Both the position numbers and the translations under genes were made by a program. Shown here in pieces: positions 27,104-36,866 of a stretch of 64,000 nucleotides of DNA. Every line of letters begins with the position of its first letter. Position 1 is the stretch's first letter. The DNA is from Halioxenophilus aromaticivorans (GTDB lineage Bacteria > Pseudomonadota > Gammaproteobacteria > Pseudomonadales > Cellvibrionaceae): the NCBI RefSeq assembly GCF_042850945.1, contig NZ_AP031496.1:4464001-4528000 (forward strand), written 5' to 3'. Under the pieces are notes generated by a model. The model worked only from the letters and a program-made list of their open reading frames with translations, had not been told where the DNA came from and ran no database searches.

Positions 27104-28573
27104 TTACGCCTGCGCGGCAGCGGGTTGCTCCGGCTCGATGCGGTCTATTTTGATATGCATGTAAGCAAATAGAATACTCATAAACGGGCTGATTAAACAG
27201 AAAAAGGTAAACGGTAAATAACTGAGGGTGGCCACCCCCAAAACACCAGCATGGAATGCACCGCAGGTGTTCCAAGGGACCAAAACCGAGGTTACCGTAC
27301 CCGAATCTTCCAGGGTGCGGCTCAACACTTGGGGCGCCAGGCCTCGTTTGCGGTAGCTCTCGGCAAACATACGGCCGGGCACCAGTACCGCCAAGTATTG
27401 ATCGGACGCCGATACGTTGGTGAACAAGCAGGTACCCACCGTGGCGGTGACCAAACTGCCTACGGATTTAACCCGGCGAATAAGTGACTCGGTAATTAAC
27501 CGCAGAAAGCCACTGGCTTCCATGGTGCCACCAAAAATCATGGCCGATAGAATTAGCCAAATGGTGGTCAACATACCGGCCATACCACCGGAAGATAGCA
27601 ATTCATCCAAGGTGGCGTTGCCGGTTTCCAATTGGGTATCACCAAACGCGGTTTGCATAATGCCAATATAATTGGCGAATTCACCATCCCCCACGCTGGC
27701 ACCCACCGCGTTTACGATAGGTAATTGAAAGATAAACGCAAACACACCGCCCAGCACCGTACCCACAAACAGCGCTGGCAGTGGTGGTATTTTTTTAATA
27801 ATCATCAGCAGAACGCATAGCGGCACCAACAGCACCCATGGGGTGATGTTAAAGCTGGTTTCCAAGCCGTTTAAAATACCGTCGATGGTGGCGCTGTCCA
27901 TGTCGTTTTTGTAGCCAAAGCCAAACACTATAAACAGCACCAAGGCGATGGTAATGGAAGGGACGGTGGTGAAGGTAAGGTAGCGAATGTGGGTAAACAA
28001 ATCCGTGCCCGCAGAGGCACTGGCTAAGTTGGTGGTGTCACTGAGCGGGGACAGTTTATCGCCAAAATAAGCGCCGGATAATATGGCACCGGCCACCAAC
28101 CCCGGGTTAATGCCCAGCACCTGGCCAATGCCCATTAAAGCAATACCAATGGTGGCGGAGGTGGTCCAACTGCTGCCGGTAAATACCGCCACCACCGCAC
28201 AAATGACACAGGCGGCAAACAGAAATATCACCGGGTTTAAAATCTGTAGGCCATAATAAATCATGGTGGGGATGATGCCGCTGACCAACCAGGTGCCGGA
28301 TAGCGCCCCCACCATCAACAATATAAGAATCGCTGGCGTTGCCAATTTAATGGAATTGACGATGCCGTCCTCAATGGTTTGCCACCGACTGCCAAAAAAA
28401 TGGGCCAACCCCGCGGCCAGAGCTGCGCATACAATCAATATGATTTGGTTGGAGCCAGAGATGGCGTTATCGCCAAAAATCTTCACGTTGAGAGTCAGTA
28501 GCGCTATCAGCACTAGGATGGGCAAAAGCGCCACAAACAACGGTGGATGTTTCAACGGTGGATTTTCGGCCAT
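27104..28573 (-). CDS. nhaC: Na+/H+ antiporter, NhaC family
   Basis: 489-residue inner-membrane antiporter with about 12 helices. Family motifs GSSWTTSATIGIALMGIG, SGAYFGDKLSPLSDTTNLA and TNVSASDQYLAVLVPGRMF are clear; the Asp residues in them belong to the ion path by family knowledge. It would expel Na+ in exchange for H+, in keeping with a marine lifestyle and a sodium-driven flagellar motor elsewhere in the window. It lies 78 bases after astB on the same strand; it may be read through from the ast operon but is functionally distinct. Confidence 0.9.
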   Translation of the reverse strand: MAENPPLKHPPLFVALLPILVLIALLTLNVKIFGDNAISGSNQIILIVCAALAAGLAHFFGSRWQTIEDGIVNSIKLATPAILILLMVGALSGTWLVSGIIPTMIYYGLQILNPVIFLFAACVICAVVAVFTGSSWTTSATIGIALMGIGQVLGINPGLVAGAILSGAYFGDKLSPLSDTTNLASASAGTDLFTHIRYLTFTTVPSITIALVLFIVFGFGYKNDMDSATIDGILNGLETSFNITPWVLLVPLCVLLMIIKKIPPLPALFVGTVLGGVFAFIFQLPIVNAVGASVGDGEFANYIGIMQTAFGDTQLETGNATLDELLSSGGMAGMLTTIWLILSAMIFGGTMEASGFLRLITESLIRRVKSVGSLVTATVGTCLFTNVSASDQYLAVLVPGRMFAESYRKRGLAPQVLSRTLEDSGTVTSVLVPWNTCGAFHAGVLGVATLSYLPFTFFCLISPFMSILFAYMHIKIDRIEPEQPAAAQA

Positions 28574-28651
28574 GCGGACCCCCTTAGTGACAATTGAGTG
28601 ACACTAGCAGGACGAGCGAATTCACTCAATGCTCATAAGGGGAATTAGGCA

Positions 28652-30046
28652 CTAACGCTGAAAGTCGTACACCGGGCCGGTTTGGTCAGTCTGTAACCGC
28701 AGTAAGCCAACCAGCTCATCCAATGCGGTTTGCGACTCTTGCATTAAGGCAGGGTCGTGCAGGTCTTGCGCGCTGAGTTCGTCCCGATAATGGCGATTCA
28801 CCCAGGCCACCAAGTCCTCGTATAGGGCATCGTCCATAAACACCCGAGCTTTGCAGTCTTGGATTTGCTGCTCAGACATCACCACTCGCAGCCGCAGGCA
28901 GGCAGGGCCGCCACCGTTGCGCATGCTTTGGCGCAGGTCAAAGTAGATCACTTGATCTATGGCGGGGTGATCTGCCTCCAGCCATTGCAGGTAATCGTGC
29001 ACCCGGCGCAGGTGCTTGCACTCTAAGGGTACAATAATGGTGGTGCCCTGCTTACCCGGCATGCGCAGCAGTTGAGAATTAAACAGATAGGAGTTCACCG
29101 CATCTTCAATGGGCACCTCCATGGCCGGCACTTCGATAAAATGAATGCCAGAGCCATCGGGCAGTTTTAGCGCCCGGTAAGCCGCATCCAATTGGCTGCG
29201 CACTTCATCGGTATTTAAAAACGCCTGCTGGTGATAAAACAGCACATTGGCGTTAGCCACGGCGATAACATCGTTGTGAAACACCCCGGCATCAATGGCC
29301 TCTGGGTTTTGCTGGGCGAACACACAGCGGTCGTCCTGCAATCCGTGATGGCGAGCAATGGCCTGGCAGGCCTCTAGGGTTTGCCGGGCTGGAAACCGCG
29401 CCGGCCGGGGTGCCGCTTTATTGAATGCACTGGCGCCGTAGACGAAAAACTCCACTCCGGCATGGCCGTAATCCACACCCAGGCGGCTGTGGTTGGCCGC
29501 GCCCTCATCGGAGAAGTGCGCACCGGCGGGTAACGCAGAATGATGCTGATAGCTGCCGCCGGTAAAAATGGATTTTAGGATGCGTTCGGTGGTGGGCGCC
29601 TCGATGGAGCGGTGAAACATACTGCTCAGGTTGGCGGTGGTGAAGTGGGTTTTGCCATCCACGGTATCCGGGTACGGCGATACCGTAGCGGCATTGGCCA
29701 CCCACATATTTGAGGCTGAATACACGCCCTGCACAATCTCTGGCGAGCGCGCCAAGGCTCGGCTTAATACATCGGCATCGCTGGTGCCGGTAAAGCCGAG
29801 TCGCTTTAAGGTGCTGATGTGCGGCCGATCGTGGGGTGGTAGCACCGCTTGTTTTAAGCCGCGGTCGGCCAGGGCTTTCATTTTTTCTAAGCCCTGTAAC
29901 GCGGCCAGTTTTGGCGAAGCTACCAAACCGGCGTTGTTACCCGAAGCAATATTGCCATGGGCCAAACCACCGTAGTTGTGGGTAGGGCCTACTAGCCCAT
30001 CAAAATTGACTTCGAAGGCAGTTGGGCCGGCGTCTAGCTGCGTCAT
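28652..30046 (-). CDS. astB: N-succinylarginine dihydrolase
   Basis: Second step of the arginine succinyltransferase pathway, releasing CO2 and ammonia from N2-succinylarginine to give N2-succinylornithine. The N-terminal FEVNFDGLVGPTHNYGGLAHGN and the RNGGGPACLRLRV block with the catalytic Cys are family signatures. 464 residues, slightly longer than the usual ~447. Its start overlaps the astD stop by four bases, so it is the last gene of the ast operon. Confidence 0.96.
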   Translation of the reverse strand: MTQLDAGPTAFEVNFDGLVGPTHNYGGLAHGNIASGNNAGLVASPKLAALQGLEKMKALADRGLKQAVLPPHDRPHISTLKRLGFTGTSDADVLSRALARSPEIVQGVYSASNMWVANAATVSPYPDTVDGKTHFTTANLSSMFHRSIEAPTTERILKSIFTGGSYQHHSALPAGAHFSDEGAANHSRLGVDYGHAGVEFFVYGASAFNKAAPRPARFPARQTLEACQAIARHHGLQDDRCVFAQQNPEAIDAGVFHNDVIAVANANVLFYHQQAFLNTDEVRSQLDAAYRALKLPDGSGIHFIEVPAMEVPIEDAVNSYLFNSQLLRMPGKQGTTIIVPLECKHLRRVHDYLQWLEADHPAIDQVIYFDLRQSMRNGGGPACLRLRVVMSEQQIQDCKARVFMDDALYEDLVAWVNRHYRDELSAQDLHDPALMQESQTALDELVGLLRLQTDQTGPVYDFQR

Positions 30047-31524
30047 AGTTTAATTCCTGGCGACAGGGCTGGGGGTAGTTCGACTTTATCAGCCAGCAAG
30101 CTGGCCACGGGGTGGGCGCAATAGTCCGCCGCGTAATAGGCGCTGGGACGGTGGTTACCACTGGCGCCCATACCACCAAAGGGCGCGGCCCCGCTGGCGC
30201 CAGTCAAGGGCCGGTTCCAATTAACGATACCGGCATTAATGCGCGGACTAAAGTAATCCCACGCGGCCACGTCATCGGCCAATAAGCCGGCGGATAACCC
30301 AAAGCGGGTTTTGTTTGCGGCGATCACCGCTTGCTCCAAGGTATCCACCCACAGCACTTGTAACAACGGGCCGAAGTACTCTTCATCCGGCAGCTCGGCA
30401 ACGTTGGTAACATCCATAATCCCCGGCCCAAGCAGCGGCTTATGCTCGTGCAATTTAGCCATGGTCAACAACGGGTGGCCGCCAGCGTCGATTAGATTCA
30501 TTTGCGCTGTTAACAATTGCTCGGCAGCAGCCTCATGAATCACGGGGCCGTAAAAATCCTCTTCGCCAAAACCCACGGCCATCTGTTTGCTGGCTTCAAC
30601 CAGGGCTTGCAGTGTTTTCTGGTTGTGCTCGCAACGCAGCATTATTAAACGCCGGGCGCAGGTACATCGCTGGCCAGCACTGACAAACGCGGATTGCAAA
30701 ATGTTGTACACGCAGGCGTCGATGTCGGCAACCTGCTCTACCACCAGCGGGTTATTACCGCCCATTTCCAGGGCCAATATTTTTTCCGGTTGGCCGCCAA
30801 ACAGTTGGTGCAGCGCGGCCCCCGTGCGGGAGCTGCCGGTGAACAGTAAGCCGTTGATATCGCTGTGGCCAGCCAGAGCTTTACCAGTGTCGCCGGCACC
30901 TTGCACCATATTGATTACCCCGCTGGGTAAGCCTGCCTGTTGCCAGCAACGCAACATTAATTCTGCGGTAGCCGGGGTAGCCTCGGATGGTTTGAACACA
31001 ATGCAATTACCCGCCAACAGCGCCGGCACAATATGCCCGTTGGGCAAATGGCCCGGGAAATTGTAAGGGCCCAACACCGCCAGCACACCCTGGGGTTTGT
31101 GGCTTAATTGGGTAACCACGGGGCCGGTTTCGTCACGGCGATGGCCGGTACGAGCGTGGTAGGCGATGATGGATAATTCCACTTTACCCACCATGGCCGC
31201 CGCTTCGGTCTTGCTTTCCCACAAAGGTTTGCCGGTTTCCAAATGGATGACCTGGGCAAATAAGTCACTATGGCTTTTTAGCGCTTGCGCGTAATTTCGC
31301 ACCACTACTTCACGCTGTTCAAATGGCAGCATGGCCCAGGCGTCAAAGGCGGCGCGGGCCGCGGCCACAGCCTGGCCAACCAGATTTTTGCTGGCGCTAA
31401 CACCAGACCAGCCGGTTTGTTGTAAACCGGGGTTTTCTGGATGGAGAATTTGATCATCACCGGCCTGCCACTTTCCATTGATAAAATGCTCGCCGGTTAA
31501 TTGCGACAATTGTTCTATCATCAT
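30043..31524 (-). CDS. astD: N-succinylglutamate 5-semialdehyde dehydrogenase
   Basis: NAD-dependent aldehyde dehydrogenase of 493 residues converting succinylglutamate semialdehyde to succinylglutamate. The catalytic Cys is in SAGQRCTCARR and the base-bearing segment is LALEMGGNNPLVV; the N-terminus HFINGKWQAGDD is typical of AstD. It is ten bases from astA upstream and overlaps astB downstream, within the arginine-degradation operon. Confidence 0.95.
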   Translation of the reverse strand: MMIEQLSQLTGEHFINGKWQAGDDQILHPENPGLQQTGWSGVSASKNLVGQAVAAARAAFDAWAMLPFEQREVVVRNYAQALKSHSDLFAQVIHLETGKPLWESKTEAAAMVGKVELSIIAYHARTGHRRDETGPVVTQLSHKPQGVLAVLGPYNFPGHLPNGHIVPALLAGNCIVFKPSEATPATAELMLRCWQQAGLPSGVINMVQGAGDTGKALAGHSDINGLLFTGSSRTGAALHQLFGGQPEKILALEMGGNNPLVVEQVADIDACVYNILQSAFVSAGQRCTCARRLIMLRCEHNQKTLQALVEASKQMAVGFGEEDFYGPVIHEAAAEQLLTAQMNLIDAGGHPLLTMAKLHEHKPLLGPGIMDVTNVAELPDEEYFGPLLQVLWVDTLEQAVIAANKTRFGLSAGLLADDVAAWDYFSPRINAGIVNWNRPLTGASGAAPFGGMGASGNHRPSAYYAADYCAHPVASLLADKVELPPALSPGIKL

Positions 31525-31534
31525 TACTTCCTCA

Positions 31535-32566
31535 CTAACGCAGCACTAAAGTCGAAACCCGCTCTCCGGGCTGAATGTTGAGTGCGTCTGTTGCTGTGGC
31601 ACAGACACTGGCACTGCCATCCGAGTGCACAAGCACCTTGCCCATCACCGCGCGAAAATCGTCAAATGTACGATTACTGATAATGCAGTCCACGGCGTCC
31701 TGGAGCTGTTCATCGGCTAGACAATCGCGCACTGGGTAATCCTGGGTATCGGTTACCGAGACAATACGATTTTGCTCGCATTGCACCACCGGGCCAGCAT
31801 CGAAAATATCCACCAACCCTTGATACTGAAAGCCCTCTCGCTCCAGGATTTTTTTAGCGGCTACGGAATCCCGATTAGGCTGGCCTATAACGTTGACGGC
31901 CTCCTCCGGTAGCAGTTCCAAATAAACGGGAAAGCGCGGCATTAAATCGGAGATAAACTGGTAGCCATTGACGGCACTGATAAAATCCGCTTTTAAAAAC
32001 GGCATATCAAAAAACTTTTTGCCCAGGTTATCCCAAAAGGGCGAATTGCCTTCGGCATCTAGCCAGCCACGAATTTCGGCGAACACAGTTTTGGCAAAAA
32101 AATCACTAAAATCGCGGATAAACATAAATCGTGTGCGTGATAAAAACTGGCCAATTTTGCCCTGACGGTATTCCTGCTTTAAAAACAACGACACCAACTC
32201 GGTTTCACCGGTAAAGTCGTTGCACAAATTCAAGGTATTACTGTTCACCGTAATACCCAGCTGCTCTGACTTGGACATGTGCCGACTGAGTTTGTAGTTG
32301 TAAAAAGGCTTATTAAGGCCAACGCCGGTGTGCATGCCGCAGGTGCCGGCAATACTGCCGCTGATTGGATCTTCCAAAATAAAAAAGTAGATGGCCTCAT
32401 CAATACTTTTCGGCGCTGGCCGGGCGCTAAAGCTGCGCTCTACCAACTGCAATTTTTTTTGCCAGCTGTCTTGATTGCACGGCATAGACGTCATGCCGCC
32501 GGGCAAGGAACTGGATAGATCCATCAGCGCGGGCAGATCGGATAATCGTGCGGAGCGAATAATCAT
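31535..32566 (-). CDS. astA: Arginine N-succinyltransferase
   Basis: Commits arginine to the succinyltransferase route by transferring succinyl from succinyl-CoA. 343 residues of the GNAT-like AstA fold, with the conserved start MIIRSARLSDLPALMDLS, LFLKQEYRQGKIGQFLSRTR and RFPVYLELLPEEA. Some bacteria have paired AstA subunits (AruF/AruG); only one copy is present here. It lies 17 bases after the M20 hydrolase. Confidence 0.95.
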   Translation of the reverse strand: MIIRSARLSDLPALMDLSSSLPGGMTSMPCNQDSWQKKLQLVERSFSARPAPKSIDEAIYFFILEDPISGSIAGTCGMHTGVGLNKPFYNYKLSRHMSKSEQLGITVNSNTLNLCNDFTGETELVSLFLKQEYRQGKIGQFLSRTRFMFIRDFSDFFAKTVFAEIRGWLDAEGNSPFWDNLGKKFFDMPFLKADFISAVNGYQFISDLMPRFPVYLELLPEEAVNVIGQPNRDSVAAKKILEREGFQYQGLVDIFDAGPVVQCEQNRIVSVTDTQDYPVRDCLADEQLQDAVDCIISNRTFDDFRAVMGKVLVHSDGSASVCATATDALNIQPGERVSTLVLR

Positions 32567-32583
32567 GTTAAATCCTGTCGCTG

Positions 32584-33837
32584 TTAACCATTGGTTAATA
32601 GTGTTTTTAGCTGCTCGCCGTGACGACTGGCCCGTTGCAGCAATAAAAAGCTTAACTTGGCCCGCTCGGCCAAACTGTCCACCAACATAAATTCTTGGTC
32701 GGTATGAATTTGACCGCCGCGCACCCCCAAGGTGTCGATGTTGGGTAAACCAGCGGCGGCTAGGTTATTGCCATCGCAGCAACCACCGGTGGCCTTAAAG
32801 GTAATGGGCACCTGCAAGGCGGCACCGCAATCGGTGAGCCATTGGCACAATAGCCGATGGGCCGGTGTACTCAACTTGGCCGGCCGTGTAAAGCCGCCAA
32901 ATAATTCCAGGTGAATGCCATCAAGCAAATTGGCTTGGGCCACAATAGCGTTGATTTCCTCTTGCAGCCAACGCTGTGCGCCGTCGTTAACCATGCGTAC
33001 GTTGAAGTGCGCCACGGCTCGGTCTGGCACCACATTCACCGGGCCACCGCCCTGAATGCGGCCAATGTTCAGCGTTACACCGTCGTGCTGTTGCTGCGCC
33101 TTGGTATTAAGACCGTGTAACTGTACTAATACCTCAGCCAGGGCGGCAATGGCGTTGCGGCCTAAATGGAATTCTCGGCCAGCGTGGGCGCTGCGGCCGG
33201 TAACTCGCAGTGAAAAGTTACCACTGCCCTTGCGCTCACCCGCTAGGGTGCCATCGGCTAAGGCGGGCTCGAACACCATGCCCAAATCCGCCTCTTTGGC
33301 ATAGTGGGCAAGGTGTGGAGCAGACGCTAAAGAGCCGGTTTCTTCGTCTGGATTAATCACCACCCGCCAACCCAGTTGATTGGCATCGGCCTGCTGCTCC
33401 CACGCAGCCAAAGCCATAAACATCACCAGTAAGCCACCTTTCATATCGGCAACGCCAGGGCCATGCAGCGTGTTGCCATCAATAAAGTTGGCGCTTTGAA
33501 AGGCACAGTCGGCGGGGAACACCGTGTCCATATGGCCGGTGAGCAACACCTGGATAGGCGCTTGTGGCCGCTTGCTAAAGGTCAGCAGCGAGCCATATTG
33601 CACCGCGTGGATTTGTCCATCATCAGCCAATTGTTCGGCATCGGCCAAATCAACACTGAGGGCATCTTCAGCAATGGGGGTGAACAACGCCTTTATTTGC
33701 TCCGCCATGGCTTGCAGGCCAGCGAGGTTATGGCTGCCGGAATTGATTCCAGACCAGGCTACCAACCGCTCCAACATGGCGGGTGCCGACTGATCTATCC
33801 AAGCAAAGGTGGTTTGGTTTTCACCTAAATGACTCAC
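32584..33837 (-). CDS. M20-family metallohydrolase in the ast operon
   Basis: Zinc-dependent amidohydrolase/carboxypeptidase of the M20 family, 417 residues. Metal and catalytic residues are visible: His and Asp in LLTGHMDTVFP, Asp in HGPGVADMKGG, the Glu pair in NPDEETGS, and a C-terminal His in GGQIHTDQEF. A dimerisation insert follows HAGREFHLGRNA. It starts three bases after astC and precedes astA. The canonical last enzyme, AstE (an M14-type desuccinylase), is absent from the window. This gene may replace it by cleaving N-succinylglutamate to succinate and glutamate. That role is inferred from position and chemistry. Confidence 0.85.
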   Translation of the reverse strand: MSHLGENQTTFAWIDQSAPAMLERLVAWSGINSGSHNLAGLQAMAEQIKALFTPIAEDALSVDLADAEQLADDGQIHAVQYGSLLTFSKRPQAPIQVLLTGHMDTVFPADCAFQSANFIDGNTLHGPGVADMKGGLLVMFMALAAWEQQADANQLGWRVVINPDEETGSLASAPHLAHYAKEADLGMVFEPALADGTLAGERKGSGNFSLRVTGRSAHAGREFHLGRNAIAALAEVLVQLHGLNTKAQQQHDGVTLNIGRIQGGGPVNVVPDRAVAHFNVRMVNDGAQRWLQEEINAIVAQANLLDGIHLELFGGFTRPAKLSTPAHRLLCQWLTDCGAALQVPITFKATGGCCDGNNLAAAGLPNIDTLGVRGGQIHTDQEFMLVDSLAERAKLSFLLLQRASRHGEQLKTLLTNG

Positions 33838-33840
33838 AAG

Positions 33841-35127
33841 CTACTCCTTCGGGGCCACCAGAGCGGCGGTTTCGGCTATGGCCGAATCGCTGGCGGCCGC
33901 CGCTTGGGCGGCGTCTTTTACAACGTCCTCAAGAATGGCGACGGCCTGTTCGATGTGCTCTTCGCTAACATTCAGCGGCGGCAGCAAGCGCAGCATATTA
34001 GCGCCGGCCTTGCCCACCAACAGGCCTCGCTGGCGACACTGGGCTAGCAATTCGGTGTTGGGCAGCACACACTCAACCCCTAGCATTAAGCCAGTACCCG
34101 CAACGCGCTTTAACACCTCGGGATAGCGCTCGCACAGGCTCTGCAATAGCCGCTGGGTTTTATCGCCTTTGGCTTGCACACTCTGTAACAAACCGGGCTC
34201 TAGGGTAAGCTCCACTACTTTACTGGCCACCGCCATGGCCAGGGGATTACCACCGTAGGTACTGCCGTGGGTGCCCATGGGCATGGCCTGGGCCACTGCT
34301 TCGCTGGCTAAACAAGCGCCCACGGGGAAGCCGCCGCCAAGGCCCTTGGCAGAGGCCAAGACATCGGGCTCCACGCCCAATGATTGATGGGCAAACAGCG
34401 CCCCGCTGCGGCCAATACCGCATTGCACCTCGTCGAACATCAGTACCAGGTTATGCTGGTCGCATAGCTCACGCACACCGCGTAGGAATGCTTCACTGGC
34501 CGGGCGGATGCCGCCCTCGCCCTGGATGGGCTCAAGAATAATACCCGCGGTTTGCGGGCCAATCAGCGCCTCCAACGCGGCGAGATCGTCCCACGGCGCT
34601 TGGTCGAAGCCGTAGTCACCCGGGATAAACGGCTGGCAATGGGCCGGATTGCCGGCGGCTGCCACCGCCGCCATGGAGCGACCGTGGAAGCTGCCGGCCA
34701 TGCCGATGATGCGAAAGCGCTCGGCACGGCCAATATGCGCTTGGTAGCCACGAATGGCTTTGAGGCCTGCCTCTACCGACTCCGTACCAGAATTGGTGAA
34801 GAAAACGCCGTGGGCGAAACTGTTAGCCGCCAGGGTGTGAGCAAGGTGCTCCGCCGCTGGCACGCGGAACATATTGGATAAATGCCACAGTTTTTGGGCT
34901 TGCTCATTCAGCGCGGCAACCAGCGCCGGATGGGCATGGCCAAAGCCGGTAACCGCGATGCCGGAGATGAAATCCAGAAACGACCGGCCGTCTTCGGTGT
35001 ACAGCACGGTGCCGTCGCCATGGCTAAACACCAAGTCCATGGGGGGCGCATAGGTTGGCCACAGCGCCCCTCTAGGGTCCAGGGCCGAATTTTGTTCGGT
35101 GGGCAAGGTCGTTTCTATTGTGTTCAC
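33841..35127 (-). CDS. astC: Succinylornithine/acetylornithine transaminase
   Basis: Class III PLP aminotransferase, 428 residues, converting succinylornithine to the semialdehyde, with 2-oxoglutarate as acceptor. The PLP Lys is in ASAKGLGGGFPVGA; NSGTESVEAGLKAIRG and MFDEVQCGIGRSG are standard motifs. A 20-residue Ala-rich tail follows the core. First gene of the operon astC, M20, astA, astD, astB, and divergent from an Lrp/AsnC regulator. It could double as a biosynthetic ArgD. Confidence 0.92.
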   Translation of the reverse strand: MNTIETTLPTEQNSALDPRGALWPTYAPPMDLVFSHGDGTVLYTEDGRSFLDFISGIAVTGFGHAHPALVAALNEQAQKLWHLSNMFRVPAAEHLAHTLAANSFAHGVFFTNSGTESVEAGLKAIRGYQAHIGRAERFRIIGMAGSFHGRSMAAVAAAGNPAHCQPFIPGDYGFDQAPWDDLAALEALIGPQTAGIILEPIQGEGGIRPASEAFLRGVRELCDQHNLVLMFDEVQCGIGRSGALFAHQSLGVEPDVLASAKGLGGGFPVGACLASEAVAQAMPMGTHGSTYGGNPLAMAVASKVVELTLEPGLLQSVQAKGDKTQRLLQSLCERYPEVLKRVAGTGLMLGVECVLPNTELLAQCRQRGLLVGKAGANMLRLLPPLNVSEEHIEQAVAILEDVVKDAAQAAAASDSAIAETAALVAPKE

Positions 35128-35372
35128 GGCTTAACTCCTCGTCATAGCAATTGCTGAGAAATCTAGCACGCCGCCGGCCGAATGAGCTGAGCCATTTACC
35201 CCGATTAAAATAGAATGGACGCGGCTCGCGGCCCCACACCAAAGATTCTGCGGTAACATCGACTCAAATCAGGCCTAGGCCTACTAAACGCGACTTTGGG
35301 GCGTGCTACAGTGATAAAAGACTGGCCTTAATGGTGGCGAACCCGCCCTTCCCCGCACCACACGAGCTTGCT

Positions 35373-35855
35373 ATGAAATTGGATCGAACCGACCTAAAAA
35401 TTCTTACCACGCTGCAGAAGGATGCGCGCATTACCAACCAAAACCTGGCCGACGCCATTGCCCTGTCGCCCAGCTCTTGCTTACAGCGCGTTCGGAGATT
35501 AGAAAGTGCTGGTATTATCAGCAGCTATCACGCACACATTGAGTTAAATCAGCTGTGCCGGCACCTAACTTGCCTATGCACGGTGACTATGAAGAATCAC
35601 ACGCAAGAGGATTTTCGCGAATTTGAAAAGCTGGTTGGCGACATTGACGAAATCGTAGAATGCCTCACCGTCAGTGGAGAATTTGATTTCTTTCTGCGAA
35701 TTGTTTGCCCAGATATGCAACGCTACGTGGAAATCAACGAACAACTGGTTAGCTCCGTAAAGCACGCCATTAATATTAATACCCATGTGGTTATGATAGA
35801 AAACAAACGCTTTACCGGAGTTCACCTAAAGACACTGGGCTTGCCCGATAACTAG
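35373..35855 (+). CDS. Lrp/AsnC-family transcriptional regulator
   Basis: 160-residue DNA-binding regulator. The helix-turn-helix lies in the first 60 residues (LDRTDLKILTTLQKDARIT then LADAIALSPSSCLQRVRRLE), followed by the RAM ligand-binding/oligomerisation domain. ATG 35373 is chosen as the usual family start; the frame is open to 35331. It is divergent from the ast operon across about 245 bases, so it probably controls it in response to arginine or another amino acid. No operator was identified. Confidence 0.9.
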   Translation: MKLDRTDLKILTTLQKDARITNQNLADAIALSPSSCLQRVRRLESAGIISSYHAHIELNQLCRHLTCLCTVTMKNHTQEDFREFEKLVGDIDEIVECLTVSGEFDFFLRIVCPDMQRYVEINEQLVSSVKHAININTHVVMIENKRFTGVHLKTLGLPDN

Positions 35856-35995
35856 CACGCAGCAGGAACAAGGCATCTTGTTTGAGTTAGTTTTATTGCA
35901 GCTTATTTATCACGGCATCCAGGAAGGTTTGACGGAACCATTTACAGGCTAAGAATTTTCAGGGCTATAAAAACAAAGTAAAGGGATAAAAAAAT

Positions 35996-36568
35996 ATGAA
36001 AAACATAACGTTATCGACACTATTCACCTTAGCCATGCTTGGCTGGGGCCTGTGCTGCAAGGCCGAAGCTTTTAACACCCAACCGCGAGCGGGTTTATGG
36101 CAGAGCGATGTTAAGCTCATCATCGATGGCCGAGATATTTTGGCCGAAGTTAAAGCCATGCAAGAGCAACTTATGGCCAATTTACCAGCAAGCGCCCGGG
36201 AGGCCATGGGTAAGAGCGGCATGATGCCCAACATGAACAACGACACGCTGTCTTGCATTACCCCGCAACAGGCCGCCGATGCGAAAGACATTGATCACTG
36301 GTTGGGGCAAGCCTCCCAAGAAGGTTGCGACGTTCAAGAAACCGACCGTTCAAAGAATACCGTGGGCATAAAAGTAAGCTGCGACGGCAGCGGCGGCTAC
36401 ACCGGTGAATACACCGGCACCTTGAGCGTAGAATCGGAAAAGTCCTGGTCAATGACCCTACAAGGCAAAGGCACCATGGGCGATAGCGGGCCGGAAGTTG
36501 CGCAGGATATCAGCGTCAATGGCACCTGGATTTCTGACGACTGCGGCGACGTCAACCCAGAAGAATAA
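35996..36568 (+). CDS. DUF3617 exported protein
   Basis: 190-residue protein with a signal peptide (MKNITLSTLFTLAMLGWGLC, cleavage near KAEA). The mature domain follows the DUF3617 pattern: PRAGLWQSDVKL, a Cys-containing LSCITPQQA, and the end block VNGTWISDDCGDV. Probably periplasmic, function unknown. AAAGGG precedes the ATG. A single gene followed by a GC-rich hairpin. Confidence 0.88.
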   Translation: MKNITLSTLFTLAMLGWGLCCKAEAFNTQPRAGLWQSDVKLIIDGRDILAEVKAMQEQLMANLPASAREAMGKSGMMPNMNNDTLSCITPQQAADAKDIDHWLGQASQEGCDVQETDRSKNTVGIKVSCDGSGGYTGEYTGTLSVESEKSWSMTLQGKGTMGDSGPEVAQDISVNGTWISDDCGDVNPEE

Positions 36569-36592
36569 CCTCGGGCAACCTCTTCTATACGA

Positions 36593-36617
36593 CCACCGGC
36601 GCACAAGCCGCCGGTGG
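36593..36617 (+). terminator. GC-rich hairpin after the DUF3617 gene
   Basis: CCACCGGCG (36593-36601) pairs with CGCCGGTGG (36609-36617), seven-base loop, 24 bases after the stop. It is not followed by a T-run; a probable transcript-end structure. The remaining ~250 bases up to the amidohydrolase gene show no gene. Confidence 0.5.
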
Positions 36618-36866
36618 CAATCGCCTCTTAAATTCTAGTAATTGGCTACATCGGCAATTTAACGGTAACACCCATCAAACGGTTGCCTGGGACCGGCGCA
36701 TCCACACTGACACTACACAGTAAAAGTCACGAAATTAATAAATATCATACCGACCAAAATCGCGCATATGCGACCGTTTATCAAACCAGCTCGTCTATTT
36801 TGAAAAACCATTGCGGCTATCGACGACACATTCGTTTTAACGGCGAGATTTTTTTGGAGCAAAGGC

